A stretch of DNA of 64,000 nucleotides from Parapristionchus giblindavisi (lineage: Eukaryota > Nematoda > Chromadorea > Rhabditida > Diplogasteridae): positions 1,561,501-1,625,500 of the forward strand of contig CALSFV010000004.1 in the NCBI GenBank assembly GCA_943737045.1, written 5' to 3'. Shown here piece by piece: positions 46,701 to 60,600 of this stretch; the first letter of the stretch is position 1, and every line of letters starts with the position of its first letter. Under the pieces are notes generated by a model. It had not been told where the DNA came from. It saw only the letters and a program-made list of their open reading frames with translations, and ran no database searches. The position numbers and the translations under genes are program-made.

Positions 46701-49555
46701 TTTCAAAGTGGTCAATACGACCAATATGCAAATTTATATTCCAATGCTCTTTGTTTTTGATACAAAACAATTCGTTACAAGTCAAATTGTCAATGATACT
46801 TATCGAGTGATATACTATGTGAAAGAGGAAAAAATTCTGAATGACACAAACTTCAGTTCATGTCGCTCTGTAACATTTTACTGCTGCTATAATGACCGAA
46901 GTACAAAAGTAGCTTTTACTCTGATATGGTCAAGATAACTTGAGAAATATGAAAATGAAAATGATATCTGCCGTGTCATATACCAAATGAAAGAGCGAAA
47001 AATTCTGAACAAGATAAACTATTTCAAAGTGGTCAATACGGCCAATATGCAAATTTATATTCCAATGCTTTTTGTGTTTGGTACAAAACAATTCGTTACA
47101 AGTCAAATTGTCAATGATACTTATCGAGTGATATACTATCTGAAAGAGGAAAAAAATCTGAATGACACAAACTTCAGTTCATGTCGCTCTGTAACATTTT
47201 ACTGCTGCTATAATGACCGAAGTACAAAAGTAGCTTTTACTCTGATATGGTCAAGATAACTTGAGAAATATGAAAATGAAAATGATATCTGCCGTGTCAT
47301 ATACCAAATGAAAGAGCGAAAAATTCTGAATAAGATAAACTATTTCAAAGTGGTCAATACGGCCAATATGCAAATTTATATTCCAATGCTTTTTGTTTTT
47401 GGTACAAAACAATTCGTTACAAGTCAAATTGTCAATGATACTTATCGAGTGATATACTATGTGAAAGAGGAAAAAATTCTGAATGACACAAACTTCAGTT
47501 CATGTCGCTCTGTAACATTTTACTGCTGCTATAATGACTGAAGTACAAAAGTAGCTTTTACTCTGATATGGTCAAGATAACTTGAGAAATATGAAAATGA
47601 AAATGATATCTGCCGTGTCATATACCAAATGAAAGAGCGAAAAATTCTGAATAAGATAAACTATTTCAAAGTGGTCAATACGGCCAATATGCAAATTTAT
47701 ATTCCAATGCTTTTTGTTTTTGGTACAAAACAATTCGTTACAAGTCAAATTGTCAATGATACTTATCGAGTGATATACTATGTGAAAGAGGAAAAAATTC
47801 TGAATGACACAAACTTCAGTTCATGTCGCTCTGTAACATTTTACTGCTGTGATAATGACCGAAGTACAAAAGTAGCTTTTACTCTGATATGGTCAAGATA
47901 ACTTGAGAAATATGAAAATGAAAATGATACCTGTCGTGTCATATACCAAATGAAAGAGCGAAAAATTCTGAATAAGATAAACTATTTCAAAGTGGTCAAT
48001 ACGACCAATATGCAAATTTATATTCCAATGCTCTTTGTTTTTGATACAAAACAATTCGTTACAAGTCAAATTGTCAATGATACTTATCGAGTGATATACT
48101 ATGTGAAAGAGGAAAAAATTCTGAATGACACAAACTTCAGTTCATGTCGCTCTGTAACATTTTACTGCTGCTATAATGACCGAAGTACAAAAGTAGCTTT
48201 TACTCTGATATGGTCAAGATAACTTGAGAAATATGAAAATGAAAATGATATCTGCCGTGTCATATACCAAATGAAAGAGCGAAAAATTCTGAACAAGATA
48301 AACTATTTCAAAGTGGTCAATACGACCAATATGCAAATTTTTATTCCAGTGCTCTTTGTTTTTTGGTACAAAACAATTCGTTACAAGTCAAATTGTCAAT
48401 GATACTTATCGAGTGATATACTATGTGAAAGAGGAAAAAATTCTGAATGACACAAACTTCAGTTCATGTCGCTCTGTAACATTTTACTGCTGTGATAATG
48501 ACCGAAGTACAAAAGTAGCTTTTACTCTGATATGGTCAAGATAACTTGAGAAATATGAAAATGAAAATGATATCTGCCGTGTCATATACCAAATGAAAGA
48601 GCGAAAAATTCTGAATAAGATAAACTATTTCAAAGTGGTCAATACGGCCAATATGCAAATTTATATTCCAATGCTTTTTGTTTTTGGTACAAAACAATTC
48701 GTTACAAGTCAAATTGTCAATGATACTTATCGAGTGATATACTATCTGAAAGAGGAAAAAAATCTGAATGACACAAACTTCAGTTCATGTCGCTCTGTAA
48801 CATTTTACTGCTGCTATAATGACCGAAGTACAAAAGTAGCTTTTACTCTGATATGGTCAAGATAATTTGAGAAATATGAAAATGAAAATGATACCTGTCG
48901 TGTCATATACCAAATGAAAGAGCGAAAAATTCCGAATAAGATAAACTATTTCAAAGTGGTCAATACGGCCAATATGCAAATTTATATTCCAATGCTTTTT
49001 GTTTTTGGTACAAAACAATTCGTTACAAGTCAAATTGTCAATGATACTTATCGAGTGATATACTATCTGAAAGAGGAAAAAAATCTGAATGACACAAACT
49101 TCAGTTCATGTCGCTCTGTAACATTTTACTGCTGCTATAATGACCGAAGTACAAAAGTAGCTTTTACTCTGATATGGTCAAGATAACTTGAGAAATATGA
49201 AAATGAAAATGATATCTGCCGTGTCATATACCAAATGAAAGAGCGAAAAATTCTGAATAAGATAAACTATTTCAAAGTGGTCAATACGGCCAATATGCAA
49301 ATTTATATTCCAATGCTTTTTGTTTTTGGTACAAAACAATTCGTTACAAGTCAAATTGTCAATGATACTTATCGAGTGATATACTATGTGAAAGAGGAAA
49401 AAATTCTGAATGACACAAACTTCAGTTCATGTCGCTCTGTAACATTTTACTGCTGTGATAATGACCGAAGTACAAAAGTAGCTTTTACTCTGATATGGTC
49501 AAGATAACTTGAGAAATATGAAAATGAAAATGATACCTGTCGTGTCATATACCAA
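43776..49555 (+). repeat. Two tandem 2,890-bp higher-order repeats (9 satellite units each)
   Basis: Units from 43776 to 46665 show the same ordered series of variants as units from 46666 to 49555, including the single 322-bp unit (around 45476 and 48366). I noticed three differences: at about 45366, at about 46331 and at 47538 (CGA to TGA). The same series recurs from 57903. Confidence 0.85.
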
Positions 49556-52500
49556 ATGAAAGAGCGAAAAATTCCGAATAAGATAAACTATTTCAAAGTG
49601 GTCAATACGACCAATATGCAAATTTATATTCCAATGCTCTTTGTTTTTGATACAAAACAATTCGTTACAAGTCAAATTGTCAATGATACTTATCGAGTGA
49701 TATACTATGTGAAAGAGGAAAAAATTCTGAATGACACAAACTTCAGTTCATGTCGCTCTGTAACATTTTACTGCTGCTATAATGACCGAAGTACAAAAGT
49801 AGCTTTTACTCTGATATGGTCAAGATAACTTGAGAAATATGAAAATGAAAATGATACCTGTCGTGTCATATACCAAATGAAAGAGCGAAAAATTCCGAAT
49901 AAGATAAACTATTTCAAAGTGGTCAATACGACCAATATGCAAATTTATATTCCAATGCTCTTTGTTTTTGATACAAAACAATTCGTTACAAGTCAAATTG
50001 TCAATGATACTTATCGAGTGATATGCTATCTGAAAGAGGAAAAAATTCTGAATGACACAAACTTCAGTTCATGTCGCTCTGTAACATTTTACTGCTGCTA
50101 TAATGACCGAAGTACAAAAGTACTTTTTACTCTGATATGGTCAAGATAACTTGAGAAATATGAAAATGAAAATGATATCTGCCGTGTCATATACCAAATG
50201 AAAGAGCGAAAAATTCTGAATAAGATAAACTATTTCAAAGTGGTCAATACGGCCAATATGCAAATTTATATTCCAATGCTTTTTGTGTTTGGTACAAAAC
50301 AATTCGTTACAAGTCAAATTGTCAATGATACTTATCGAGTGATATACTATGTGAAAGAGGAAAAAAATCTGAATGACACAAACTTCAGTTCATGTCGCTC
50401 TGTAACATTTTACTGCTGCTATAATGACCGAAGTACAAAAGTAGCTTTTACTCTGATATGGTCAAGATAACTTGAGAAATATGAAAATGAAAATGATATC
50501 TGCCGTGTCATATACCAAATGAAAGAGCGAAAAATTCTGAATAAGATAAACTATTTCAAAGTGGTCAATACGGCCAATATGCAAATTTATATTCCAATGC
50601 TTTTTGTGTTTGGTACAAAACAATTCGTTACAAGTCAAATTGTCAATGATACTTATCGAGTGATATACTATGTGAAAGAGGAAAAAAATCTGAATGACAC
50701 AAACTTCAGTTCATGTCGCTCTGTAACATTTTACTGCTGCTATAATGACCGAAGTACAAAAGTAGCTTTTACTCTGATATGGTCAAGATAACTTGAGAAA
50801 TATGAAAATGAAAATGATATCTGCCGTGTCATATACCAAATGAAAGAGCGAAAAATTCTGAACAAGATAAACTATTTCAAAGTGGTCAATACGACCAATA
50901 TGCAAATTTTTATTCCAGTGCTCTTTGTTTTTTGGTACAAAACAATTCGTTACAAGTCAAATTGTCAATGATACTTATCGAGTGATATACTATGTGAAAG
51001 AGGAAAAAATTCTGAATGACACAAACTTCAGTTCATGTCGCTCTGTAACATTTTACTGCTGTGATAATGACCGAAGTACAAAAGTAGCTTTTACTCTGAT
51101 ATGGTCAAGATAACTTGAGAAATATGAAAATGAAAATGATACCTGTCGTGTCATATACCAAATGGAAGAGCGAAAAATTCCGAATAAGATAAACTATTTC
51201 AAAGTGGTCAATACGACCGATATGCAAATTTATATTCCAATGCTCTTTGTTTTTGATACAAAACAATTCGTTACAAGTCAAATTGTCAATGATACTTATC
51301 GAGTGATATGCTATCTGAAAGAGGAAAAAATTCTGAATGACACAAACTTCAGTTCATGTCGCTCTGTAACATTTTACTGCTGTGATAATGACCGAAGTAC
51401 AAAAGTAGCTTTTACTCTGATATGGTCAAGATAACTTGAGAAATATGAAAATGAAAATGATATCTGCCGTGTCATATACCAAATGAAAGAGCGAAAAATT
51501 CTGAATAAGATAAACTATTTCAAAGTGGTCAATACGGCCAATATGCAAATTTATATTCCAATGCTTTTTGTTTTTGGTACAAAACAATTCGTTACAAGTC
51601 AAATTGTCAATGATACTTATCGAGTGATATACTATCTGAAAGAGGAAAAAAATCTGAATGACACAAACTTCAGTTCATGTCGCTCTGTAACATTTTACTG
51701 CTGCTATAATGACCGAAGTACAAAAGTAGCTTTTACTCTGATATGGTCAAGATAATTTGAGAAATATGAAAATGAAAATGATACCTGTCGTGTCATATAC
51801 CAAATGAAAGAGCGAAAAATTCCGAATAAGATAAACTATTTCAAAGTGGTCAATACGGCCAATATGCAAATTTATATTCCAATGCTTTTTGTTTTTGGTA
51901 CAAAACAATTCGTTACAAGTCAAATTGTCAATGATACTTATCGAGTGATATACTATCTGAAAGAGGAAAAAAATCTGAATGACACAAACTTCAGTTCATG
52001 TCGCTCTGTAACATTTTACTGCTGCTATAATGACCGAAGTACAAAAGTAGCTTTTACTCTGATATGGTCAAGATAACTTGAGAAATATGAAAATGAAAAT
52101 GATATCTGCCGTGTCATATACCAAATGAAAGAGCGAAAAATTCTGAATAAGATAAACTATTTCAAAGTGGTCAATACGGCCAATATGCAAATTTATATTC
52201 CAATGCTTTTTGTTTTTGGTACAAAACAATTCGTTACAAGTCAAATTGTCAATGATACTTATCGAGTGATATACTATGTGAAAGAGGAAAAAATTCTGAA
52301 TGACACAAACTTCAGTTCATGTCGCTCTGTAACATTTTACTGCTGTGATAATGACCGAAGTACAAAAGTAGCTTTTACTCTGATATGGTCAAGATAACTT
52401 GAGAAATATGAAAATGAAAATGATACCTGTCGTGTCATATACCAAATGAAAGAGCGAAAAATTCCGAATAAGATAAACTATTTCAAAGTGGTCAATACGA

Positions 52501-52763
52501 CCAATATGCAAATTTATATTCCAATGCTCTTTGTTTTTGATACAAAACAATTCGTTACAAGTCAAATTGTCAATGATACTTATCGAGTGATATACTATGT
52601 GAAAGAGGAAAAAATTCTGAATGACACAAACTTCAGTTCATGTCGCTCTGTAACATTTTACTGCTGCTATAATGACCGAAGTACAAAAGTAGCTTTTACT
52701 CTGATATGGTCAAGATAACTTGAGAAATATGAAAATGAAAATGATACCTGTCGTGTCATATAC
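46433..52763 (+). repeat. Superblock copy 1 (repeated at +11,237 bp)
   Basis: At least 6.3 kb, spanning about 20 satellite units, matches 57670-64000 unit for unit. Shared rare variants include the internal stop unit (47308 and 58545), the frameshift units (48356 and 59593, 50925 and 62162) and the AAATGGAAGAG unit (51162 and 62399). Confidence 0.85.
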
Positions 52764-52766
52764 CAA

Positions 52767-54692
52767 ATGAAAGAGCGAAAAATTCCGAATAAGATAAACT
52801 ATTTCAAAGTGGTCAATACGACCAATATGCAAATTTATATTCCAATGCTCTTTGTTTTTGATACAAAACAATTCGTTACAAGTCAAATTGTCAATGATAC
52901 TTATCGAGTGATATGCTATCTGAAAGAGGAAAAAATTCTGAATGACACAAACTTCAGTTCATGTCGCTCTGTAACATTTTACTGCTGTGATAATGACCGA
53001 AGTACAAAAGTAGCTTTTACTCTGATATGGTCAAGATAACTTGAGAAATATGAAAATGAAAATGATACCTGTCGTGTCATATACCAAATGAAAGAGCGAA
53101 AAATTCCGAATAAGATAAACTATTTCAAAGTGGTCAATACGACCAATATGCAAATTTATATTCCAATGCTCTTTGTTTTTGATACAAAACAATTCGTTAC
53201 AAGTCAAATTGTCAATGATACTTATCGAGTGATATACTATGTGAAAGAGGAAAAAATTCTGAATGACACAAACTTCAGTTCATGTCGCTCTGTAACATTT
53301 TACTGCTGCTATAATGACCGAAGTACAAAAGTAGCTTTTACTCTGATATGGTCAAGATAACTTGAGAAATATGAAAATGAAAATGATACCTGTCGTGTCA
53401 TATACCAAATGAAAGAGCGAAAAATTCCGAATAAGATAAACTATTTCAAAGTGGTCAATACGACCAATATGCAAATTTATATTCCAATGCTCTTTGTTTT
53501 TGATACAAAACAATTCGTTACAAGTCAAATTGTCAATGATACTTATCGAGTGATATGCTATCTGAAAGAGGAAAAAATTCTGAATGACACAAACTTCAGT
53601 TCATGTCGCTCTGTAACATTTTACTGCTGCTATAATGACCGAAGTACAAAAGTACTTTTTACTCTGATATGGTCATGATAACTTGAGAAATATGAAAATG
53701 AAAATGATACCTGTCGTGTCATATACCAAATGAAAGAGCGAAAAATTCCGAATAAGATAAACTATTTCAAAGTGGTCAATACGACCAATATGCAAATTTA
53801 TATTCCAATGCTCTTTGTTTTTGATACAAAACAATTCGTTACAAGTCAAATTGTCAATGATACTTATCGAGTGATATGCTATCTGAAAGAGGAAAAAATT
53901 CTGAATGACACAAACTTCAGTTCATGTCGCTCTGTAACATTTTACTGCTGTGATAATGACCGAAGTACAAAAGTAGCTTTTACTCTGATATGGTCAAGAT
54001 AACTTGAGAAATATGAAAATGAAAATGATACCTGTCGTGTCATATACCAAATGAAAGAGCGAAAAATTCCGAATAAGATAAACTATTTCAAAGTGGTCAA
54101 TACGACCAATATGCAAATTTATATTCCAATGCTCTTTGTTTTTGATACAAAACAATTCGTTACAAGTCAAATTGTCAATGATACTTATCGAGTGATATAC
54201 TATGTGAAAGAGGAAAAAATTCTGAATGACACAAACTTCAGTTCATGTCGCTCTGTAACATTTTACTGCTGCTATAATGACCGAAGTACAAAAGTAGCTT
54301 TTACTCTGATATGGTCAAGATAACTTGAGAAATATGAAAATGAAAATGATACCTGTCGTGTCATATACCAAATGAAAGAGCGAAAAATTCCGAATAAGAT
54401 AAACTATTTCAAAGTGGTCAATACGACCAATATGCAAATTTATATTCCAATGCTCTTTGTTTTTGATACAAAACAATTCGTTACAAGTCAAATTGTCAAT
54501 GATACTTATCGAGTGATATGCTATCTGAAAGAGGAAAAAATTCTGAATGACACAAACTTCAGTTCATGTCGCTCTGTAACATTTTACTGCTGCTATAATG
54601 ACCGAAGTACAAAAGTACTTTTTACTCTGATATGGTCATGATAACTTGAGAAATATGAAAATGAAAATGATATCTGCCGTGTCATATACCAA
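52767..54692 (+). repeat. Two tandem 963-bp higher-order repeats (3 satellite units each)
   Basis: Units at 52767, 53088 and 53409 carry the same variant trio as 53730, 54051 and 54372, including GGTCATGATAA in the third unit, which makes a TGA stop just before the usual TAA. The trio recurs at 56619-57581. Confidence 0.85.
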
Positions 54693-57669
54693 ATGAAAGA
54701 GCGAAAAATTCTGAATAAGATAAACTATTTCAAAGTGGTCAATACGGCCAATATGCAAATTTATATTCCAATGCTTTTTGTGTTTGGTACAAAACAATTC
54801 GTTACAAGTCAAATTGTCAATGATACTTATCGAGTGATATACTATGTGAAAGAGGAAAAAATTCTGAATGACACAAACTTCAGTTCATGTCGCTCTGTAA
54901 CATTTTACTGCTGTGATAATGACCGAAGTACAAAAGTAGCTTTTACTCTGATATGGTCAAGATAACTTGAGAAATATGAAAATGAAAATGATACCTGTCG
55001 TGTCATATACCAAATGAAAGAGCGAAAAATTCCGAATAAGATAAACTATTTCAAAGTGGTCAATACGACCAATATGCAAATTTATATTCCAATGCTCTTT
55101 GTTTTTGATACAAAACAATTCGTTACAAGTCAAATTGTCAATGATACTTATCGAGTGATATACTATGTGAAAGAGGAAAAAATTCTGAATGACACAAACT
55201 TCAGTTCATGTCGCTCTGTAACATTTTACTGCTGCTATAATGACCGAAGTACAAAAGTAGCTTTTACTCTGATATGGTCAAGATAACTTGAGAAATATGA
55301 AAATGAAAATGATACCTGTCGTGTCATATACCAAATGAAAGAGCGAAAAATTCCGAATAAGATAAACTATTTCAAAGTGGTCAATACGACCAATATGCAA
55401 ATTTATATTCCAATGCTCTTTGTTTTTGATACAAAACAATTCGTTACAAGTCAAATTGTCAATGATACTTATCGAGTGATATGCTATCTGAAAGAGGAAA
55501 AAATTCTGAATGACACAAACTTCAGTTCATGTCGCTCTGTAACATTTTACTGCTGCTATAATGACCGAAGTACAAAAGTAGCTTTTACTCTGATATGGTC
55601 AAGATAACTTGAGAAATATGAAAATGAAAATGATATCTGCCGTGTCATATACCAAATGAAAGAGCGAAAAATTCTGAATAAGATAAACTATTTCAAAGTG
55701 GTCAATACGGCCAATATGCAAATTTATATTCCAATGCTTTTTGTTTTTGGTACAAAACAATTCGTTACAAGTCAAATTGTCAATGATACTTATCGAGTGA
55801 TATACTATGTGAAAGAGGAAAAAATTCTGAATGACACAAACTTCAGTTCATGTCGCTCTGTAACATTTTACTGCTGTGATAATGACCGAAGTACAAAAGT
55901 AGCTTTTACTCTGATATGGTCAAGATAACTTGAGAAATATGAAAATGAAAATGATACCTGTCGTGTCATATACCAAATGAAAGAGCGAAAAATTCCGAAT
56001 AAGATAAACTATTTCAAAGTGGTCAATACGACCAATATGCAAATTTATATTCCAATGCTTTTTGTTTTTGGTACAAAACAATTCGTTACAAGTCAAATTG
56101 TCAATGATACTTATCGAGTGATATACTATGTGAAAGAGGAAAAAATTCTGAATGACACAAACTTCAGTTCATGTCGCTCTGTAACATTTTACTGCTGTGA
56201 TAATGACCGAAGTACAAAAGTAGCTTTTACTCTGATATGGTCAAGATAACTTGAGAAATATGAAAATGAAAATGATACCTGTCGTGTCATATACCAAATG
56301 AAAGAGCGAAAAATTCCGAATAAGATAAACTATTTCAAAGTGGTCAATACGACCAATATGCAAATTTATATTCCAATGCTTTTTGTTTTTGGTACAAAAC
56401 AATTCGTTACAAGTCAAATTGTCAATGATACTTATCGAGTGATATACTATGTGAAAGAGGAAAAAATTCTGAATGACACAAACTTCAGTTCATGTCGCTC
56501 TGTAACATTTTACTGCTGCTATAATGACCGAAGTACAAAAGTAGCTTTTACTCTGATATGGTCAAGATAACTTGAGAAATATGAAAATGAAAATGATACC
56601 TGTCGTGTCATATACCAAATGAAAGAGCGAAAAATTCCGAATAAGATAAACTATTTCAAAGTGGTCAATACGACCAATATGCAAATTTATATTCCAATGC
56701 TCTTTGTTTTTGATACAAAACAATTCGTTACAAGTCAAATTGTCAATGATACTTATCGAGTGATATGCTATCTGAAAGAGGAAAAAATTCTGAATGACAC
56801 AAACTTCAGTTCATGTCGCTCTGTAACATTTTACTGCTGTGATAATGACCGAAGTACAAAAGTAGCTTTTACTCTGATATGGTCAAGATAACTTGAGAAA
56901 TATGAAAATGAAAATGATACCTGTCGTGTCATATACCAAATGAAAGAGCGAAAAATTCCGAATAAGATAAACTATTTCAAAGTGGTCAATACGACCAATA
57001 TGCAAATTTATATTCCAATGCTCTTTGTTTTTGATACAAAACAATTCGTTACAAGTCAAATTGTCAATGATACTTATCGAGTGATATACTATGTGAAAGA
57101 GGAAAAAATTCTGAATGACACAAACTTCAGTTCATGTCGCTCTGTAACATTTTACTGCTGCTATAATGACCGAAGTACAAAAGTAGCTTTTACTCTGATA
57201 TGGTCAAGATAACTTGAGAAATATGAAAATGAAAATGATACCTGTCGTGTCATATACCAAATGAAAGAGCGAAAAATTCCGAATAAGATAAACTATTTCA
57301 AAGTGGTCAATACGACCAATATGCAAATTTATATTCCAATGCTCTTTGTTTTTGATACAAAACAATTCGTTACAAGTCAAATTGTCAATGATACTTATCG
57401 AGTGATATGCTATCTGAAAGAGGAAAAAATTCTGAATGACACAAACTTCAGTTCATGTCGCTCTGTAACATTTTACTGCTGCTATAATGACCGAAGTACA
57501 AAAGTACTTTTTACTCTGATATGGTCATGATAACTTGAGAAATATGAAAATGAAAATGATATCTGCCGTGTCATATACCAAATGAAAGAGCGAAAAATTC
57601 TGAATAAGATAAACTATTTCAAAGTGGTCAATACGGCCAATATGCAAATTTATATTCCAATGCTTTTTG

Positions 57670-60600
57670 TGTTTGGTACAAAACAATTCGTTACAAGTCA
57701 AATTGTCAATGATACTTATCGAGTGATATACTATGTGAAAGAGGAAAAAATTCTGAATGACACAAACTTCAGTTCATGTCGCTCTGTAACATTTTACTGC
57801 TGTGATAATGACCGAAGTACAAAAGTAGCTTTTACTCTGATATGGTCAAGATAACTTGAGAAATATGAAAATGAAAATGATACCTGTCGTGTCATATACC
57901 AAATGAAAGAGCGAAAAATTCCGAATAAGATAAACTATTTCAAAGTGGTCAATACGACCAATATGCAAATTTATATTCCAATGCTCTTTGTTTTTGATAC
58001 AAAACAATTCGTTACAAGTCAAATTGTCAATGATACTTATCGAGTGATATACTATGTGAAAGAGGAAAAAATTCTGAATGACACAAACTTCAGTTCATGT
58101 CGCTCTGTAACATTTTACTGCTGCTATAATGACCGAAGTACAAAAGTAGCTTTTACTCTGATATGGTCAAGATAACTTGAGAAATATGAAAATGAAAATG
58201 ATATCTGCCGTGTCATATACCAAATGAAAGAGCGAAAAATTCTGAACAAGATAAACTATTTCAAAGTGGTCAATACGGCCAATATGCAAATTTATATTCC
58301 AATGCTTTTTGTGTTTGGTACAAAACAATTCGTTACAAGTCAAATTGTCAATGATACTTATCGAGTGATATACTATCTGAAAGAGGAAAAAAATCTGAAT
58401 GACACAAACTTCAGTTCATGTCGCTCTGTAACATTTTACTGCTGCTATAATGACCGAAGTACAAAAGTAGCTTTTACTCTGATATGGTCAAGATAACTTG
58501 AGAAATATGAAAATGAAAATGATATCTGCCGTGTCATATACCAAATGAAAGAGCGAAAAATTCTGAATAAGATAAACTATTTCAAAGTGGTCAATACGGC
58601 CAATATGCAAATTTATATTCCAATGCTTTTTGTTTTTGGTACAAAACAATTCGTTACAAGTCAAATTGTCAATGATACTTATCGAGTGATATACTATGTG
58701 AAAGAGGAAAAAATTCTGAATGACACAAACTTCAGTTCATGTCGCTCTGTAACATTTTACTGCTGCTATAATGACTGAAGTACAAAAGTAGCTTTTACTC
58801 TGATATGGTCAAGATAACTTGAGAAATATGAAAATGAAAATGATATCTGCCGTGTCATATACCAAATGAAAGAGCGAAAAATTCTGAATAAGATAAACTA
58901 TTTCAAAGTGGTCAATACGGCCAATATGCAAATTTATATTCCAATGCTTTTTGTTTTTGGTACAAAACAATTCGTTACAAGTCAAATTGTCAATGATACT
59001 TATCGAGTGATATACTATGTGAAAGAGGAAAAAATTCTGAATGACACAAACTTCAGTTCATGTCGCTCTGTAACATTTTACTGCTGTGATAATGACCGAA
59101 GTACAAAAGTAGCTTTTACTCTGATATGGTCAAGATAACTTGAGAAATATGAAAATGAAAATGATACCTGTCGTGTCATATACCAAATGAAAGAGCGAAA
59201 AATTCTGAATAAGATAAACTATTTCAAAGTGGTCAATACGACCAATATGCAAATTTATATTCCAATGCTCTTTGTTTTTGATACAAAACAATTCGTTACA
59301 AGTCAAATTGTCAATGATACTTATCGAGTGATATACTATGTGAAAGAGGAAAAAATTCTGAATGACACAAACTTCAGTTCATGTCGCTCTGTAACATTTT
59401 ACTGCTGCTATAATGACCGAAGTACAAAAGTAGCTTTTACTCTGATATGGTCAAGATAACTTGAGAAATATGAAAATGAAAATGATATCTGCCGTGTCAT
59501 ATACCAAATGAAAGAGCGAAAAATTCTGAACAAGATAAACTATTTCAAAGTGGTCAATACGACCAATATGCAAATTTTTATTCCAGTGCTCTTTGTTTTT
59601 TGGTACAAAACAATTCGTTACAAGTCAAATTGTCAATGATACTTATCGAGTGATATACTATGTGAAAGAGGAAAAAATTCTGAATGACACAAACTTCAGT
59701 TCATGTCGCTCTGTAACATTTTACTGCTGTGATAATGACCGAAGTACAAAAGTAGCTTTTACTCTGATATGGTCAAGATAACTTGAGAAATATGAAAATG
59801 AAAATGATATCTGCCGTGTCATATACCAAATGAAAGAGCGAAAAATTCTGAATAAGATAAACTATTTCAAAGTGGTCAATACGGCCAATATGCAAATTTA
59901 TATTCCAATGCTTTTTGTTTTTGGTACAAAACAATTCGTTACAAGTCAAATTGTCAATGATACTTATCGAGTGATATACTATCTGAAAGAGGAAAAAAAT
60001 CTGAATGACACAAACTTCAGTTCATGTCGCTCTGTAACATTTTACTGCTGCTATAATGACCGAAGTACAAAAGTAGCTTTTACTCTGATATGGTCAAGAT
60101 AATTTGAGAAATATGAAAATGAAAATGATACCTGTCGTGTCATATACCAAATGAAAGAGCGAAAAATTCCGAATAAGATAAACTATTTCAAAGTGGTCAA
60201 TACGGCCAATATGCAAATTTATATTCCAATGCTTTTTGTTTTTGGTACAAAACAATTCGTTACAAGTCAAATTGTCAATGATACTTATCGAGTGATATAC
60301 TATCTGAAAGAGGAAAAAAATCTGAATGACACAAACTTCAGTTCATGTCGCTCTGTAACATTTTACTGCTGCTATAATGACCGAAGTACAAAAGTAGCTT
60401 TTACTCTGATATGGTCAAGATAACTTGAGAAATATGAAAATGAAAATGATATCTGCCGTGTCATATACCAAATGAAAGAGCGAAAAATTCTGAATAAGAT
60501 AAACTATTTCAAAGTGGTCAATACGGCCAATATGCAAATTTATATTCCAATGCTTTTTGTTTTTGGTACAAAACAATTCGTTACAAGTCAAATTGTCAAT